Shown here: positions 9,361 through 18,939 of the stretch, piece by piece
How positions within the stretch are numbered: position 1 is the first letter of the stretch
How the letters are laid out: each line of letters starts with the position of its first letter
NCBI GenBank assembly: GCA_003615045.1
Contig: ML014180.1
Coordinates: 1-64,000, forward strand
DNA length: 64,000 nt
Reading direction: 5' to 3'
Origin: Caulochytrium protostelioides
Lineage: Eukaryota > Chytridiomycota > Caulochytriomycetes > Caulochytriales > Caulochytriaceae
Notes under the pieces: generated by a model
What the model was told of the DNA's origin: nothing
Databases searched by the model: none
The model's input: only the letters and a program-made list of their open reading frames with translations
Made by a program: the position numbers and the translations under genes

Positions 9361-11706
9361 ATGGCCGCGTCGTCCTGTTCTGGCCCCGCGCCGGCTCCAG
9401 CCGTCGCTGCCGTCAGCCGTCTGCAGCAGCCGACGGCCGCGACGCGCGCTCGTGACGCCGCCATCCGGGCCCAGGCCGCCGCCGCCGCCGCCGCCGCGAC
9501 GGCCCGGCCCGCGGCGCTCTGGACCCATGCACGGCCACGGCCGCGGCCACCGTCCCGGCCACCGTCTCGGCCTCGGCCACGCGCGCCGTCCTCGGCTGCT
9601 GCCGCCACGGCTCGCACGCCGCGCCGGTCCCAGCCCACGCGGGCGTCGGTGCTGCCGTCGCCGGCCGACGGCGCGCCTCGGCGGCCCCGCCCGTCCGGGG
9701 GCGTCAGCCGCGTGCGCCGGTCAGGCGCCGCGCCGGCAGGATCGCGCCGGCCGTCGGCCGCGGCACCCGCCGGTGCATCCCGCCGCGCAGGTGACGCATC
9801 AGGCCAAGCTTTCACATGGTCGAGATCCGCATCGGCACCCGCAACCGCATCAGCATCAGCATCGACGCCGCGTGGACCACCGGTGCGGCCGCCACCCCGT
9901 CACGCCGGAGGCAGTGGCCCGCTGCCCGTCTCCCAGCCGTCGACGTCCGCAGCGTCGGCGGCCACCCCATCAGCCTCGTCCATGCTGGCGTCGTCGGCAT
10001 GGCACGTACCCCAGATGACTTTCGAGCTGGACGACCATCCCAACGGCGGCGATGACGGCGTCGCGAACAGCGATAAGGACGCGGACGACGATGAGGACGG
10101 CAACCACCCTCGCGCAAGCGACCGTCGGGCGGCGACGCATCGCGACCACGATCCGAGCGATCGGCGAAGACGGCGGCAGAGCGCCATCGAAACCTCGTGG
10201 TTCAGCCCCGCCAGCTCAGGCACCGACCCGGCGCTCGAGTCCAGCGCCTCGTCCGGCGGTCGGCCGGCGCCGCGGCGGCAGAGCCTCGCCCACCCCGCGT
10301 CCGCCGCGCCGTCCGCCGCGCCCACCGGCCGGACGGCCGGACGCTCCAAGCGCGCCTCCATCTACGCGGGGCCCCTGCGCGTCCCGAAGCGCGGCGCCGG
10401 GGGGAACCGCCCTCCGAGCCACGACGTCGACAGCGGGCTGCGGCCGCCGCCGATCCCGGCCCGGCCCGGCCCCCGCTCGCCCCTGCGCGCAGAGCCGCCG
10501 CGGCCCTTCGCCGCCGCCGCGGCGAGCCTGGCGCGCGCGCGCGACACGATTCCGGCGGCAGCGTGGGCCCTCATGAACGACTTCCCGCCGCCGGCCGTCG
10601 CCGCCGCGCCCGCCCACGCGACCCGCAGCGCGGCGTCGGGGCCACGCATGCAGACGCCGCCGCCGCCGCCGCCGCCCGCCTCGGCGGCCGGCGCGAGTCC
10701 CTCGCGGCTCCCGCGTCCCACGACTCCGGTTTCGCGCGTCGGCCCGCGCTCGCCCGGGCCCGCCACGCAGGCCGCGGCGCGGGCGGCCCCGACGACGCCG
10801 GCGCGCGTGATCCCCGCCAGTCTCCGGACCCCGCGCCGCGTCCGCCGGCCGGGCTGGACGCCGCAGCCGGCCGCCGTCGCGCGGGCCCCGACGGCGACGG
10901 TCGTCGACGATGGGCCTCCCGTGGCGTCCCGAGCCGCTGCTGCTGCTGCTGCTGCTGCTGCCGCGCCATCCACCGCGCCATCCGCCGCCGCCACGTCGTC
11001 CAGCGTTCCCGTCTCGGCGCCTCGCCCGCGCCCGACGGCGACGGGCGCGCTGCTCGCGACGCCCCAACGGCCAACGATCGCGCTGTCCCGGGCCGAGGTC
11101 GCCGCAATGCGGTCCCACGGGCGCGGCCCCACGCCCGGGCGGCCCACCGACGCGACACGGCCCGGCGCCGCGTCGCCGCCGCCGCCGCCGCCGTCGACAG
11201 CGGCCTCCACGATGCTGAGCCGCCTGACAGCTTCGAGCGCAGCAAGCACTGCGGCGCCGCCCGTGGCATGGCGCGGCGCAGCGCTCGGCCTGGCGGCGGC
11301 GCCGTCGCCGTGGTCGCATCTCGTCGACGCCGACGGCCAGGCCACGGCGTCGATGGCCGCGCGGAGTCTCGAGCCGCCGGCAGCGTCGTCGCCGCCCCCT
11401 GCGTCGCCGCCACCACCGCCCCGCGTGGCGGCGGCGTCCCGACCGGCGATGTCCACGATCCCGGCGACGCTCGACCGCGCCGTGGGAAAGGACGGCCGAG
11501 GCCGTGCCACGCCAGATGAGGACGTGATCACGCGATTGACGCGTTTGCAAGGCTCCATTCTCGCGTCGATGCAGGAGGGATACGGCGGGGACCCGGCGCG
11601 CGTGCCGCCCGTGGCGGCGGCGGCCTCGCCGCCCTCGCTCGCCGCGCGCGCCGCGCCGACAGCGGCCGCGTCGCCACCGGATGCGTCGCCGCTGCCCGCC
11701 GCCTAG
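9361..11706 (+). CDS. Hypothetical low-complexity Ala/Pro/Arg-rich protein
   Basis: The first ATG of this frame is at 9361; it runs 781 residues to the TAG at 11704. No known domain. It is mainly disordered, with poly-Ala runs (one encoded by a CTG/GCT-type repeat around 10,938-10,965), poly-Pro runs and basic Ser-Pro clusters. More informative islands are MTFELDDHPNGGDDG (about nt 10,015), RASIYAGPLRVPKRG (about 10,350), a helix-like ARDTIPAAAWALMNDF (about 10,540) and a C-terminal amphipathic stretch DEDVITRLTRLQGSILASM (about 11,518-11,574). The islands and long open frame favour a real gene, but an antisense frame is also open from 11,808 to 10,216. Many Ser/Thr-Pro sites suggest regulation by phosphorylation; this is inference. 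Confidence 0.5.
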   Translation: MAASSCSGPAPAPAVAAVSRLQQPTAATRARDAAIRAQAAAAAAAATARPAALWTHARPRPRPPSRPPSRPRPRAPSSAAAATARTPRRSQPTRASVLPSPADGAPRRPRPSGGVSRVRRSGAAPAGSRRPSAAAPAGASRRAGDASGQAFTWSRSASAPATASASASTPRGPPVRPPPRHAGGSGPLPVSQPSTSAASAATPSASSMLASSAWHVPQMTFELDDHPNGGDDGVANSDKDADDDEDGNHPRASDRRAATHRDHDPSDRRRRRQSAIETSWFSPASSGTDPALESSASSGGRPAPRRQSLAHPASAAPSAAPTGRTAGRSKRASIYAGPLRVPKRGAGGNRPPSHDVDSGLRPPPIPARPGPRSPLRAEPPRPFAAAAASLARARDTIPAAAWALMNDFPPPAVAAAPAHATRSAASGPRMQTPPPPPPPASAAGASPSRLPRPTTPVSRVGPRSPGPATQAAARAAPTTPARVIPASLRTPRRVRRPGWTPQPAAVARAPTATVVDDGPPVASRAAAAAAAAAAAPSTAPSAAATSSSVPVSAPRPRPTATGALLATPQRPTIALSRAEVAAMRSHGRGPTPGRPTDATRPGAASPPPPPPSTAASTMLSRLTASSAASTAAPPVAWRGAALGLAAAPSPWSHLVDADGQATASMAARSLEPPAASSPPPASPPPPPRVAAASRPAMSTIPATLDRAVGKDGRGRATPDEDVITRLTRLQGSILASMQEGYGGDPARVPPVAAAASPPSLAARAAPTAAASPPDASPLPAA

Positions 11707-13650
11707 GCTGCCATGGCTTCGACGCTGCCGGGCACGGCACGGCGGATCCCTGGCCCGCTGCCCGCATCGTATCCGGGGCCGACGGGGTGGCCCTCGCATG
11801 GCGCGCAAGCGGCCCGTGCGGCCGCGCCCTCCTGATCGCCACGCGCGGTACGCTTTTTCGTGCCGTGGCCGGAGTGCCTCGTTGTGTTGCGATAAACCGG
11901 TATGGGATGTTACATCAACGGAGCGCAGGACCTACCATGCTGCCCGAACGCATCACCGCTGAAGCGAGCGAGCCTGTTCTCCCCGGCGATCCATCTGTGG
12001 CCTCGCCGCAGTGCCCTGACACGTGGCAGCGCATCGGTTCGTCGATGCGGCATGGCCCTGATGACGATTCGACGTCGACTTTCGGCATCCAGCTGTCGGG
12101 GCTTGCCCGAGGCGAAGGCCGGTTGCTGGAAGAAGATGATCGGCGCTTCCATCAACGCGAGGGACCGATACGCCGCGCGTTTACGGGAGAAGGCTGGCTT
12201 TCCTTTCGGGCTTCTCTTTCTGGCTTTCCTTTCCGCGGCAGCTATCAGGCATGAGCCCCTTGCTCGTTCCGACGTGCATCAGCACCGCCACGAAGGACTC
12301 TCTTCGCGGCCTTCGGCAGCGTGCGTATCATCGCCGGTCATGCTGCACCACGGAACACGGAACACGGTGGACGCGCCGTGCACCCAGCGGCCCATCACAC
12401 TCTCCTGCGGCCATGCTGCCGTCCGGTACCGACGGCCCCTGCGCGCTCTTCCCCTGCCGTACCGGTCCGCATGCGCGCGGCCACGCATCGACACGGCACC
12501 CAGCGTGATCGATGCAGGCCTCCGCGTTCGGGAGTCGGCGTCCGTCAACGCTCTTTTTTGCGCCTGAGCGGCGTCGTTCCGAATGGGAAAGAGCCGGTAT
12601 GCCCCGCGCGCCAAGGGGAAGGGGAGGCCACCAAGACTTGCCGCCGCGTGCGGGACCGTGGACGCCACGTTGGCCAACGGTGACCGCCCGGACCGCCAGC
12701 TCGCGCCGCCGATCGGCCGCCAAGACCCGCCGCCGCGTGGGCGGGCTTGCCCGCCGTTCGCGGGGGTCGGCCCCGGCATGCTATGCCGTAGCGTGGCCAC
12801 GGCAGGCACCACCCCGCGGTGCCGCCCCGCTGGCTGGCCCTGGTCGGCCTTCCGCCGCCCACGCCGCGCCCGCGCGCCCGCCGCGTCACGGAACGCGAGC
12901 CCGCGCCCGGTGGCCCATCCGCACGGCAGCGCGACGCGTCGGGGACGCCCGCCCACGCGGCGGTCGCTCGCACCGCGGCGCCGTCGGGCGGCATGACGGT
13001 GCATGGGGTCGGCCCCGACCCTCCTCGTCGCGCCTGGCGGCAACACGCACCCGCCGTCTGCGAAGCAGGCGAGGGGTCGTGCGGAACGCTCGGGGGCCAG
13101 GAGGGCCTTGTCGCCGCGTGAAAGCAGGCCCGAGCCGCCCCGGCTTGCCTGCCTCCCGCCGCTCCCCGCTCGTCCTCCTCTCGCGATGGCGACAGCGGCG
13201 GCGGCGGCGGCGACGGCGGCGACGCGAGCCCACCTGGTAGATCACGCGTTGCTCAGTCGAGCCAGCAAACGAGCCAGGCCGAGCCAGGCCGAGCCAGGCG
13301 AGGCGAATCAAGGTCCGGGGCACGGTCCAGCACGCCAGGAAGGAAGGAAAGGCGGAACGGAAGGCCACCCGCGCGTGGACCGGCTCGACTGACTCGACGT
13401 GTCCCACGCCTTTCACGCAGGACGCCACCCATCGGCCGCGCACGCGCTGGCCCCCCGGACCACTTCGGCGCCAGGCCGGGACGTCCCCCTGGTCCATCCC
13501 GCCGATGCCCGCGTTACAGACCCACGAATTTTCTCTTTTTTTTTTGACGTTGAGACGGCCATGCGCCGGCCGCCACCGCCCGGCGCGCCGGCACATCACG
13601 GCGTGCGAGCGCGCGGCGGCCACGGGAAAGGCAACGCTGGCGAGAGTCCA

Positions 13651-13651
<1 letters not shown>

Positions 13652-13696
<45 letters not shown>
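13652..13696. repeat. (GGC)15 trinucleotide repeat
   Basis: Forty-five bases of uninterrupted GGC. It lies outside any gene I can support. Such tracts are length-unstable and can form G-rich structures. Confidence 0.9.
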
Positions 13697-13698
<2 letters not shown>

Positions 13699-14054
13699 GG
13701 GAAAGCACGAAGGGGAGGGTATGCCGAGGCCACCGCGCGGCCTCCTCCCGCGAGATGGCTGAGGCGTGGACCATGCGGACGACGCGCACGAGCGGCACGA
13801 GCGACGGCGCCCTTTCGAGAAAGGAAACCCGCGACGCGAGCAAGGAGCCAAGGAGCCCAGGTGCGACGGCGGACGAAGGCACGGAGGCGCGGGCCCACGT
13901 CGTCGGCCCGGCCGGTCGGGCCCGTCTCCCGCCGCGCCCGCTCCCGTCTGGCGCGCACGCCGCACCAGCCACAAGGTCGGTGGGCGCCGGCCCACGGCGC
14001 ATGCTAGACAATGGCCGCTGGCGCAGCCGCGACACTCGAGTCGCACCTCGAGCC

Positions 14055-14170
14055 GCATCGCATCGCATCGCATCGCATCGCATCGCATCGCATCGCATCA
14101 GAGCGCATCAGAGCGCATCAGAGCGCATCAGAGTGCATCAGAGCGCATCAGAGTGCATCAGAGCGCATCG
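14055..14170. repeat. GCATC pentamer array grading into a GCATCAGAGC decamer array
   Basis: Nine perfect GCATC units (14055-14099) are followed by about seven copies of a 10-base unit GCATCAGAGC/T ending near 14,170. The decamer looks like two pentamers, one of them mutated, so the array shows a higher-order step in satellite growth. It is intergenic. Confidence 0.9.
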
Positions 14171-14945
14171 CAGAGCGTCACGTCGCGAAGCGTATCGCAG
14201 CTTGTCGCTGGGCATCGCGGCTCGTGCCACATCATCCAAACGCTCATGGATCAAGGATCCGCTGCTCCCCCGCCGCACGCATCGGCACCCGCCCTGGCCG
14301 CCCAGCCCCGCCGAGCGCCGTGCGACTTGGCCACCCCGAGGCAGGCCGTCGATCGGACACCACGCAGATAGCACAGCCGAGACGATCGCCGATCTTTGCC
14401 TCGCCAACATCTCGCTGCGCTCGGACGCGCTGCTGTTGCTGTTGCTGTTGCTGTGGCCGTGGCCGTGGCCGCTGGCTCTTGTGGCGGCACGTGTGCCGTG
14501 GCGATGGCATGCGCTGCCACACCCTGAACCCCGTTTCCCCTGCCACACCCCCGGCCCGGCCCGGCCCGGCCGCTTGACTCTAGCGTCGCGCTCATGGGCA
14601 GTGATATCACTGATACCCGCTTCGCTTAACCACATCGCCCCCTCGAGAGTCCGACGTTCATCCTCCCGGATCGCCCGGGGGCGTCCTCTCTGCCGGCACT
14701 GGGCTGTCGCTCCGATCACCGGCATTTGGCCCAGGAAACCCATATCCACAGAAACGCAAGACCCTTCTACCTTTCGAAGACCCACGTCGGCTTGGCCCGG
14801 TTTTTTTTTTTTCGACGCCGAAAACCGCACCTGCTGCTTCTTCTGCTGCTTCTCCAGCTCTTGTGACGCCGACGACTAGCGCTGCTGCCACTGCCACTGC
14901 TGCCGCTGCTGTCGCCGGCCGCGGCCTGGGCGCCTCCACGCCACC

Positions 14946-16643
14946 ATGGGGCTGGCGTGCTGCCGCGAGGCGCCCGTCGATTTCGCGGCCGAGATCGAGC
15001 TCTCGCATTTCAGCTTGCTCCGGTCAGTCGGCAAGGGTGCATTCGGCAAGGTCCGCGTGGTTCAGCACCGCGGGACCCACCAGATCTACGCGCTCAAGTA
15101 CATCAACAAGGCCAAGTGCACCAAGATGAAGGCCGTTGACAACATCATCCAAGAACGGAAATTGCTGGAGGAGATCCAGAACAATTTTGTTTGCAACATG
15201 CGGTATGCGTTCCAGGACGACGAGAACCTCTTCATGGTGATTGACCTCATGCTCGGCGGCGATCTGCGTTTCCACTTGGACCGCATGGGCTTTTTCACGG
15301 AGCCGATGGTCCGCTTTATTATGGCCGAGATCTCCTGCGCTCTCGACTATCTGCACTCGAAAGATATCGTCCATCGGGATATCAAGCCCGATAACATCTT
15401 GCTGGACGAGCACGGCCACGCTCACTTGACCGACTTTAATATCGCCGTCCACGCGCGGCCAGGCAAGCTGCTACACGCCGTGGCGGGGTCGATGGCGTAC
15501 ATGGCGCCCGAGATCCTCTCCAAGCGCGGCTATCACTGCGCGATCGACTGGTGGAGTCTCGGCGTCGTGGGCTACGAGCTGCTCTACGGAAAGCGCCCCT
15601 TCCGCGCACGGTCGAACGAACAGCTAACGCAAGCCATTCTCTACGGAGATCTCCTGTTTCCGGACCAGCCGGGCAACCTGATCAGCCACGAGGGGATGCA
15701 CTGCTTGAGGGCCTTGATCGACCGCGACCCCGACAAGCGGCTCGGCGCCACCGCGACCGGCGGCCACGCGGTGCTCCAGCAGCACGCTTTTTTCCGGTCG
15801 CTGCCATGGCCGCAGGTCGTTAGCAAGCAAGCGACGCCCGTCTTTGTTCCGGACAGCCGCAAGGCCAACTTTGATGCCACGCACGAGCTGGAAGAACTGC
15901 TGCTGGAAGACAACCCGCTGCGCGTGAAACCCCGCAAAAAGAAGAAGGACCCCACGGTGGGACAGGACGGTCAGCCCAATCCGAATCGGATTCCGGAAAC
16001 CGCATCGATGCGCGACATGCGGATCATGGACGAAAAGTTCACCGTGTATGACTTTACCAAACCGAGCGCTTCGACTGTGTACGGCGAAAGCAATCTCAAC
16101 CAAACCTCCTCTCAGACCTCGTCCTCCGCTTTCGGCTCGTCCGTATCGCCATCGCCCTACGCCGGCGGCAAGTCGTCGAGCCGGCGGCCTTCGCAGAACC
16201 CGGGTCACAGCAATGGCAACGGCCTCCCGACCAACGAGTCGACCCCGACTTCGCACGGCGACCCATCGCCCTCGGGCCACGGTTACCACTCGCGTCGGCC
16301 GTCCCAGCCGGCCGAGGGCAAGCCGCGCAGCCGCGGCCCGTCGTCCCACGCGGCCATGGACCCCGCCGGCGGCGTGCCCACCAACGGCCACGCGCAGCAC
16401 CCGACCTATGCGTCGCGGACGCCGCCACACGGGTCGCCACCGCACAGTCGCGCCGGCAGCGCAGGCGCCGTCGGCGTGGTCCCGGACGCCCTCGCGGCGG
16501 CACAGCCGGTACGCTCGGTGGGCGGCGCGGGCAGCGCGGCCAGCAGCACACGCCGACTCCCCTATGCGGGCCCGGGCCGAGCGCATCCGCAGGCCGGGGC
16601 CTACCCCCTCTCGCACGCGCCGCCTCCGTCGCACAGCGGCTGA
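14946..16643 (+). CDS. YANK/STK32-type AGC-group protein kinase, copy 1
   Basis: 565 residues, ATG in a strong context (GCCACCATGGG). The N-terminus MGLACC predicts myristoylation of Gly2 and palmitoylation of Cys5/Cys6, so membrane anchoring. Kinase domain about residues 23-285: glycine loop GKGAFGKV at 29-36, ATP lysine K51, helix-C glutamate E70, HRD at 143-145, metal site DFN at 163-165, APE at 187-189. DFN instead of DFG is normal for YANK kinases, so it should be active Ser/Thr kinase. After the kinase comes an AGC-like tail (NFDATHELEELLLEDNPL, about 307-325) and a Ser/Gly/Pro-rich disordered tail of about 230 residues. A close paralogue in the same orientation lies 2.3 kb downstream. 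Substrates are unknown. Confidence 0.93.
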   Translation: MGLACCREAPVDFAAEIELSHFSLLRSVGKGAFGKVRVVQHRGTHQIYALKYINKAKCTKMKAVDNIIQERKLLEEIQNNFVCNMRYAFQDDENLFMVIDLMLGGDLRFHLDRMGFFTEPMVRFIMAEISCALDYLHSKDIVHRDIKPDNILLDEHGHAHLTDFNIAVHARPGKLLHAVAGSMAYMAPEILSKRGYHCAIDWWSLGVVGYELLYGKRPFRARSNEQLTQAILYGDLLFPDQPGNLISHEGMHCLRALIDRDPDKRLGATATGGHAVLQQHAFFRSLPWPQVVSKQATPVFVPDSRKANFDATHELEELLLEDNPLRVKPRKKKKDPTVGQDGQPNPNRIPETASMRDMRIMDEKFTVYDFTKPSASTVYGESNLNQTSSQTSSSAFGSSVSPSPYAGGKSSSRRPSQNPGHSNGNGLPTNESTPTSHGDPSPSGHGYHSRRPSQPAEGKPRSRGPSSHAAMDPAGGVPTNGHAQHPTYASRTPPHGSPPHSRAGSAGAVGVVPDALAAAQPVRSVGGAGSAASSTRRLPYAGPGRAHPQAGAYPLSHAPPPSHSG

Positions 16644-18939
16644 CGCTCGGCTCCCTCCCCTTTATACCATTAGACGCTGGCATACCCTGCAAAGCCCTCC
16701 TAAGCCCCCCCTAAGTCCCCCTGCAACGCCGAGGGAGATGATGGCTGCGATGAACACGGATGATCCCGCAGGATCCAAGAGAGCACACAACTCTGCCTTT
16801 CTGAGGCCCAGAAGGTCCAAGGGTCAATTCATCGGATTCGACCTGTTTTTTTTTCTTTGGGTGGAGGGTCGTGCGATGGGGGGGATGGGGTCGTTGGTGC
16901 GGTGGATCAGTCATCGGGACCATTACGCTACGCGAGGACGCCGGCGCACCGGCACGCCGGCGCGTTGGATTTGACGTAGCACATGGCTTCTGCGGCAAGA
17001 AGGGAGGCGGGCAGAGCAGGCGGCCTCGTTCGGCGGACCACGCCGATGTTCGGACACGGTGGCCAGGTCATCTCGTCGCGGTGGCTTCTGACTCTGGATT
17101 GGGCGTCGATCTCTTTGGGTAGCGCTGTGTGTCCCGTCAAGCCTATCCTTCGCCTGCATGCCCGCGTCGGCGCCCGGCTTTGCGCGTCTGTTTCGCCAGC
17201 CGAAGTGCCGGGAGGGCCATCGCCCCCGTTGCTCGCATTTTGATGAACGGCTGCGTGATTCACCCGGGGCGCTTGGGACCGCACCCATGGGGGGCACATC
17301 CGTCCCACGCTCCATCTCTCCATGCTTGTTGGGGGTGACTGTGATACGGCCGTGATATGGCCGTGAGATGACCAGCTCCAGCTCCAGCCCCGCGCCGTCC
17401 CCACACCACGGCACGATTCCGTGGGTTGCCGTCAGAGGGCAGATTGGGATGCGGACTGGCGTGCGAAGCGATGCGCCGTATTGCCTTGCGTTGCCTTGCG
17501 CACGAGCGGAGAACCATCGCAGCGCCTTCCTTTTCCGTCTGCCGATCGCCTTCGCGGTGTTCCAAGACGCCGGGAAGGCGGCGGGTTGTTATGGGTGATG
17601 CGCCCGGCCCACCCGGTCCCCGCGGTAGGTAGGCCGGCGGTCCGCCCTGCGAGGACACGGCCCCAGCGCCGGTCGGCGACCGCCGGCGAATAATGGAGCT
17701 CCGGGCGGAAGGGCGGTGCGATGAAGGCGGCGTGATGAAGGCGGCGCAATGTAGGCGGGCGAGCAAGCGACAACGCATGGCTAGCACGGAACTCCGACAT
17801 CCAAGAATCGGCGGAGAACTCACGCGGGCCGGAAGGAAGCTTTGGCGCCTGCACAAGAAGCATTCCCTGACGCGTCGGCATCGGCGTCGGCGCCAGCGTC
17901 TCCTCTGTTATGTCGTGTTTGGCGCTTTGTTTCTGCCTGGCCGGCCATTCGCTTTCCTTTCTTGCGGTGCCGATCATGCGTGCCGCCGCGTCTGGCGCCC
18001 CGCCGGCACAGGCCTTCTCACCTCGGCGAGACGCTAACCAGCAAAGACGACAGCGCGGCTTGGTTAGCAGTTCGTGATCGCGTAACCTGTGGTGACCGGC
18101 GGCGGTGGTCGCCGTGGGTTCCGAGTCAGGCTCGGACCGATGATAGACGGTGGTTGATGAGGCGGCATTGGTCCGGGGGGTCCGCTGCGCCTGTGTCACA
18201 CGAGAACGGCTTATTGTTGCGCATATGCGACTGCCACTGCTCGGATCGAGCTGAGGGCCAGGAACCGGCGAACGGCCGTCGCGTGGGGAGGCGGGAAGGG
18301 AGGAGGGCGCGCGCGTGGAGGGCGCGGCTCAGAGCGGGAGTGGACAATACGTGGCGATACCAGTTCCGCAGGTCCCATCTGATCGTGCCCCATGCAGCGC
18401 GCACGCGATGTATCCTTCGCAGGACTCTGAAACAGGGTTAGGCCCCTCGCTGGGGCTCTGTTGGGTCAACCCAGCGTTGGTCTGAAGCGACCGAGGAAAG
18501 CGCGCCAATCCCATCCCATAGCCATATCATCCAATCTTTATTTTCCCGTTGCTGTTGTCTCACACCCCTGATCCAGCGTCGTTGGAGCGGGCGGGGGGTT
18601 TTTGTCTGAGACCGTCGAGAAACGATGGCGCGATGGCTGCGACAAATGTCAAGCAACATCGACCACGACACAGACATCTTCAGCGCGTGCAAGCCATCTG
18701 AGGCGTCGTGCTCTGCCACCCACCGATTCCTTACCCGTCTCATTGTCGTTGCCTGTCATTATTATTCTTAGATTAGAATCTGCCTCCTCCGTATCCTCAT
18801 CTTTCTGCTGAACCGAATTGAAACAACCCTCGTGACGCGTCCCTGCGCCGGCCGCAGATTCCCCATTTTCTTTTCGCGGGCTATCTGCCCATCCTCCGCC
18901 GCCGCCGCACCTTCCCCCGACGACGGCCCTGCTGCCATC
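16644..18939. other. Intergenic region between the two kinase genes
   Basis: About 2.3 kb with no supported gene. Possible 3'-end sequence of copy 1 (TTTATACC near 16,660) and short poly-T tracts (16,846-16,854; 18,597-18,603) are seen. A less GC-rich segment from about 18,500 to 18,830 probably belongs to the promoter and leader of copy 2. No remnant of a third kinase was noticed. Confidence 0.45.

Larger units (their letters stand above)
11707..14945. other. Long gene-poor, GC-rich, repeat-rich region
   Basis: About 3.2 kb with no frame that looks like a gene; the open frames are mutually overlapping and compositionally driven. It holds a (GGC)15 run, a GCATC-derived satellite, a CTGTTG run near 14,430-14,450, short CCGTGG repeats near 14,457-14,470, and a T11-12 tract near 14,801. 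The last few hundred bases must contain the promoter and leader of the first kinase gene. Confidence 0.45.

Noticed and set aside
10216-11808. 530-codon minus-strand frame opposite the 9361-11706 gene
   Set aside because: Almost only Arg/Gly/Ala, no ordered segment; the plus frame has sensible islands and starts with ATG.
12886-14088. 400-codon minus-strand frame in the repeat-rich gap
   Set aside because: Runs through the (GGC)n and GCATC arrays and has no protein-like region; a GC-bias artefact.
14055-14170. GCATC array considered as a CRISPR-like repeat array
   Set aside because: No spacers; units are head-to-tail simple repeats in a eukaryotic gap.
15432-15440. DFN in place of DFG in both STK32-type kinases, considered as a sign of inactive pseudokinases
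   Set aside because: DFN is the normal form in the YANK/STK32 family; K, E and HRD residues are intact.
17432-18199. 255-codon minus-strand frame between the two kinases
   Set aside because: No motif, overlaps equally open frames on the other strand, and lacks a good start context.
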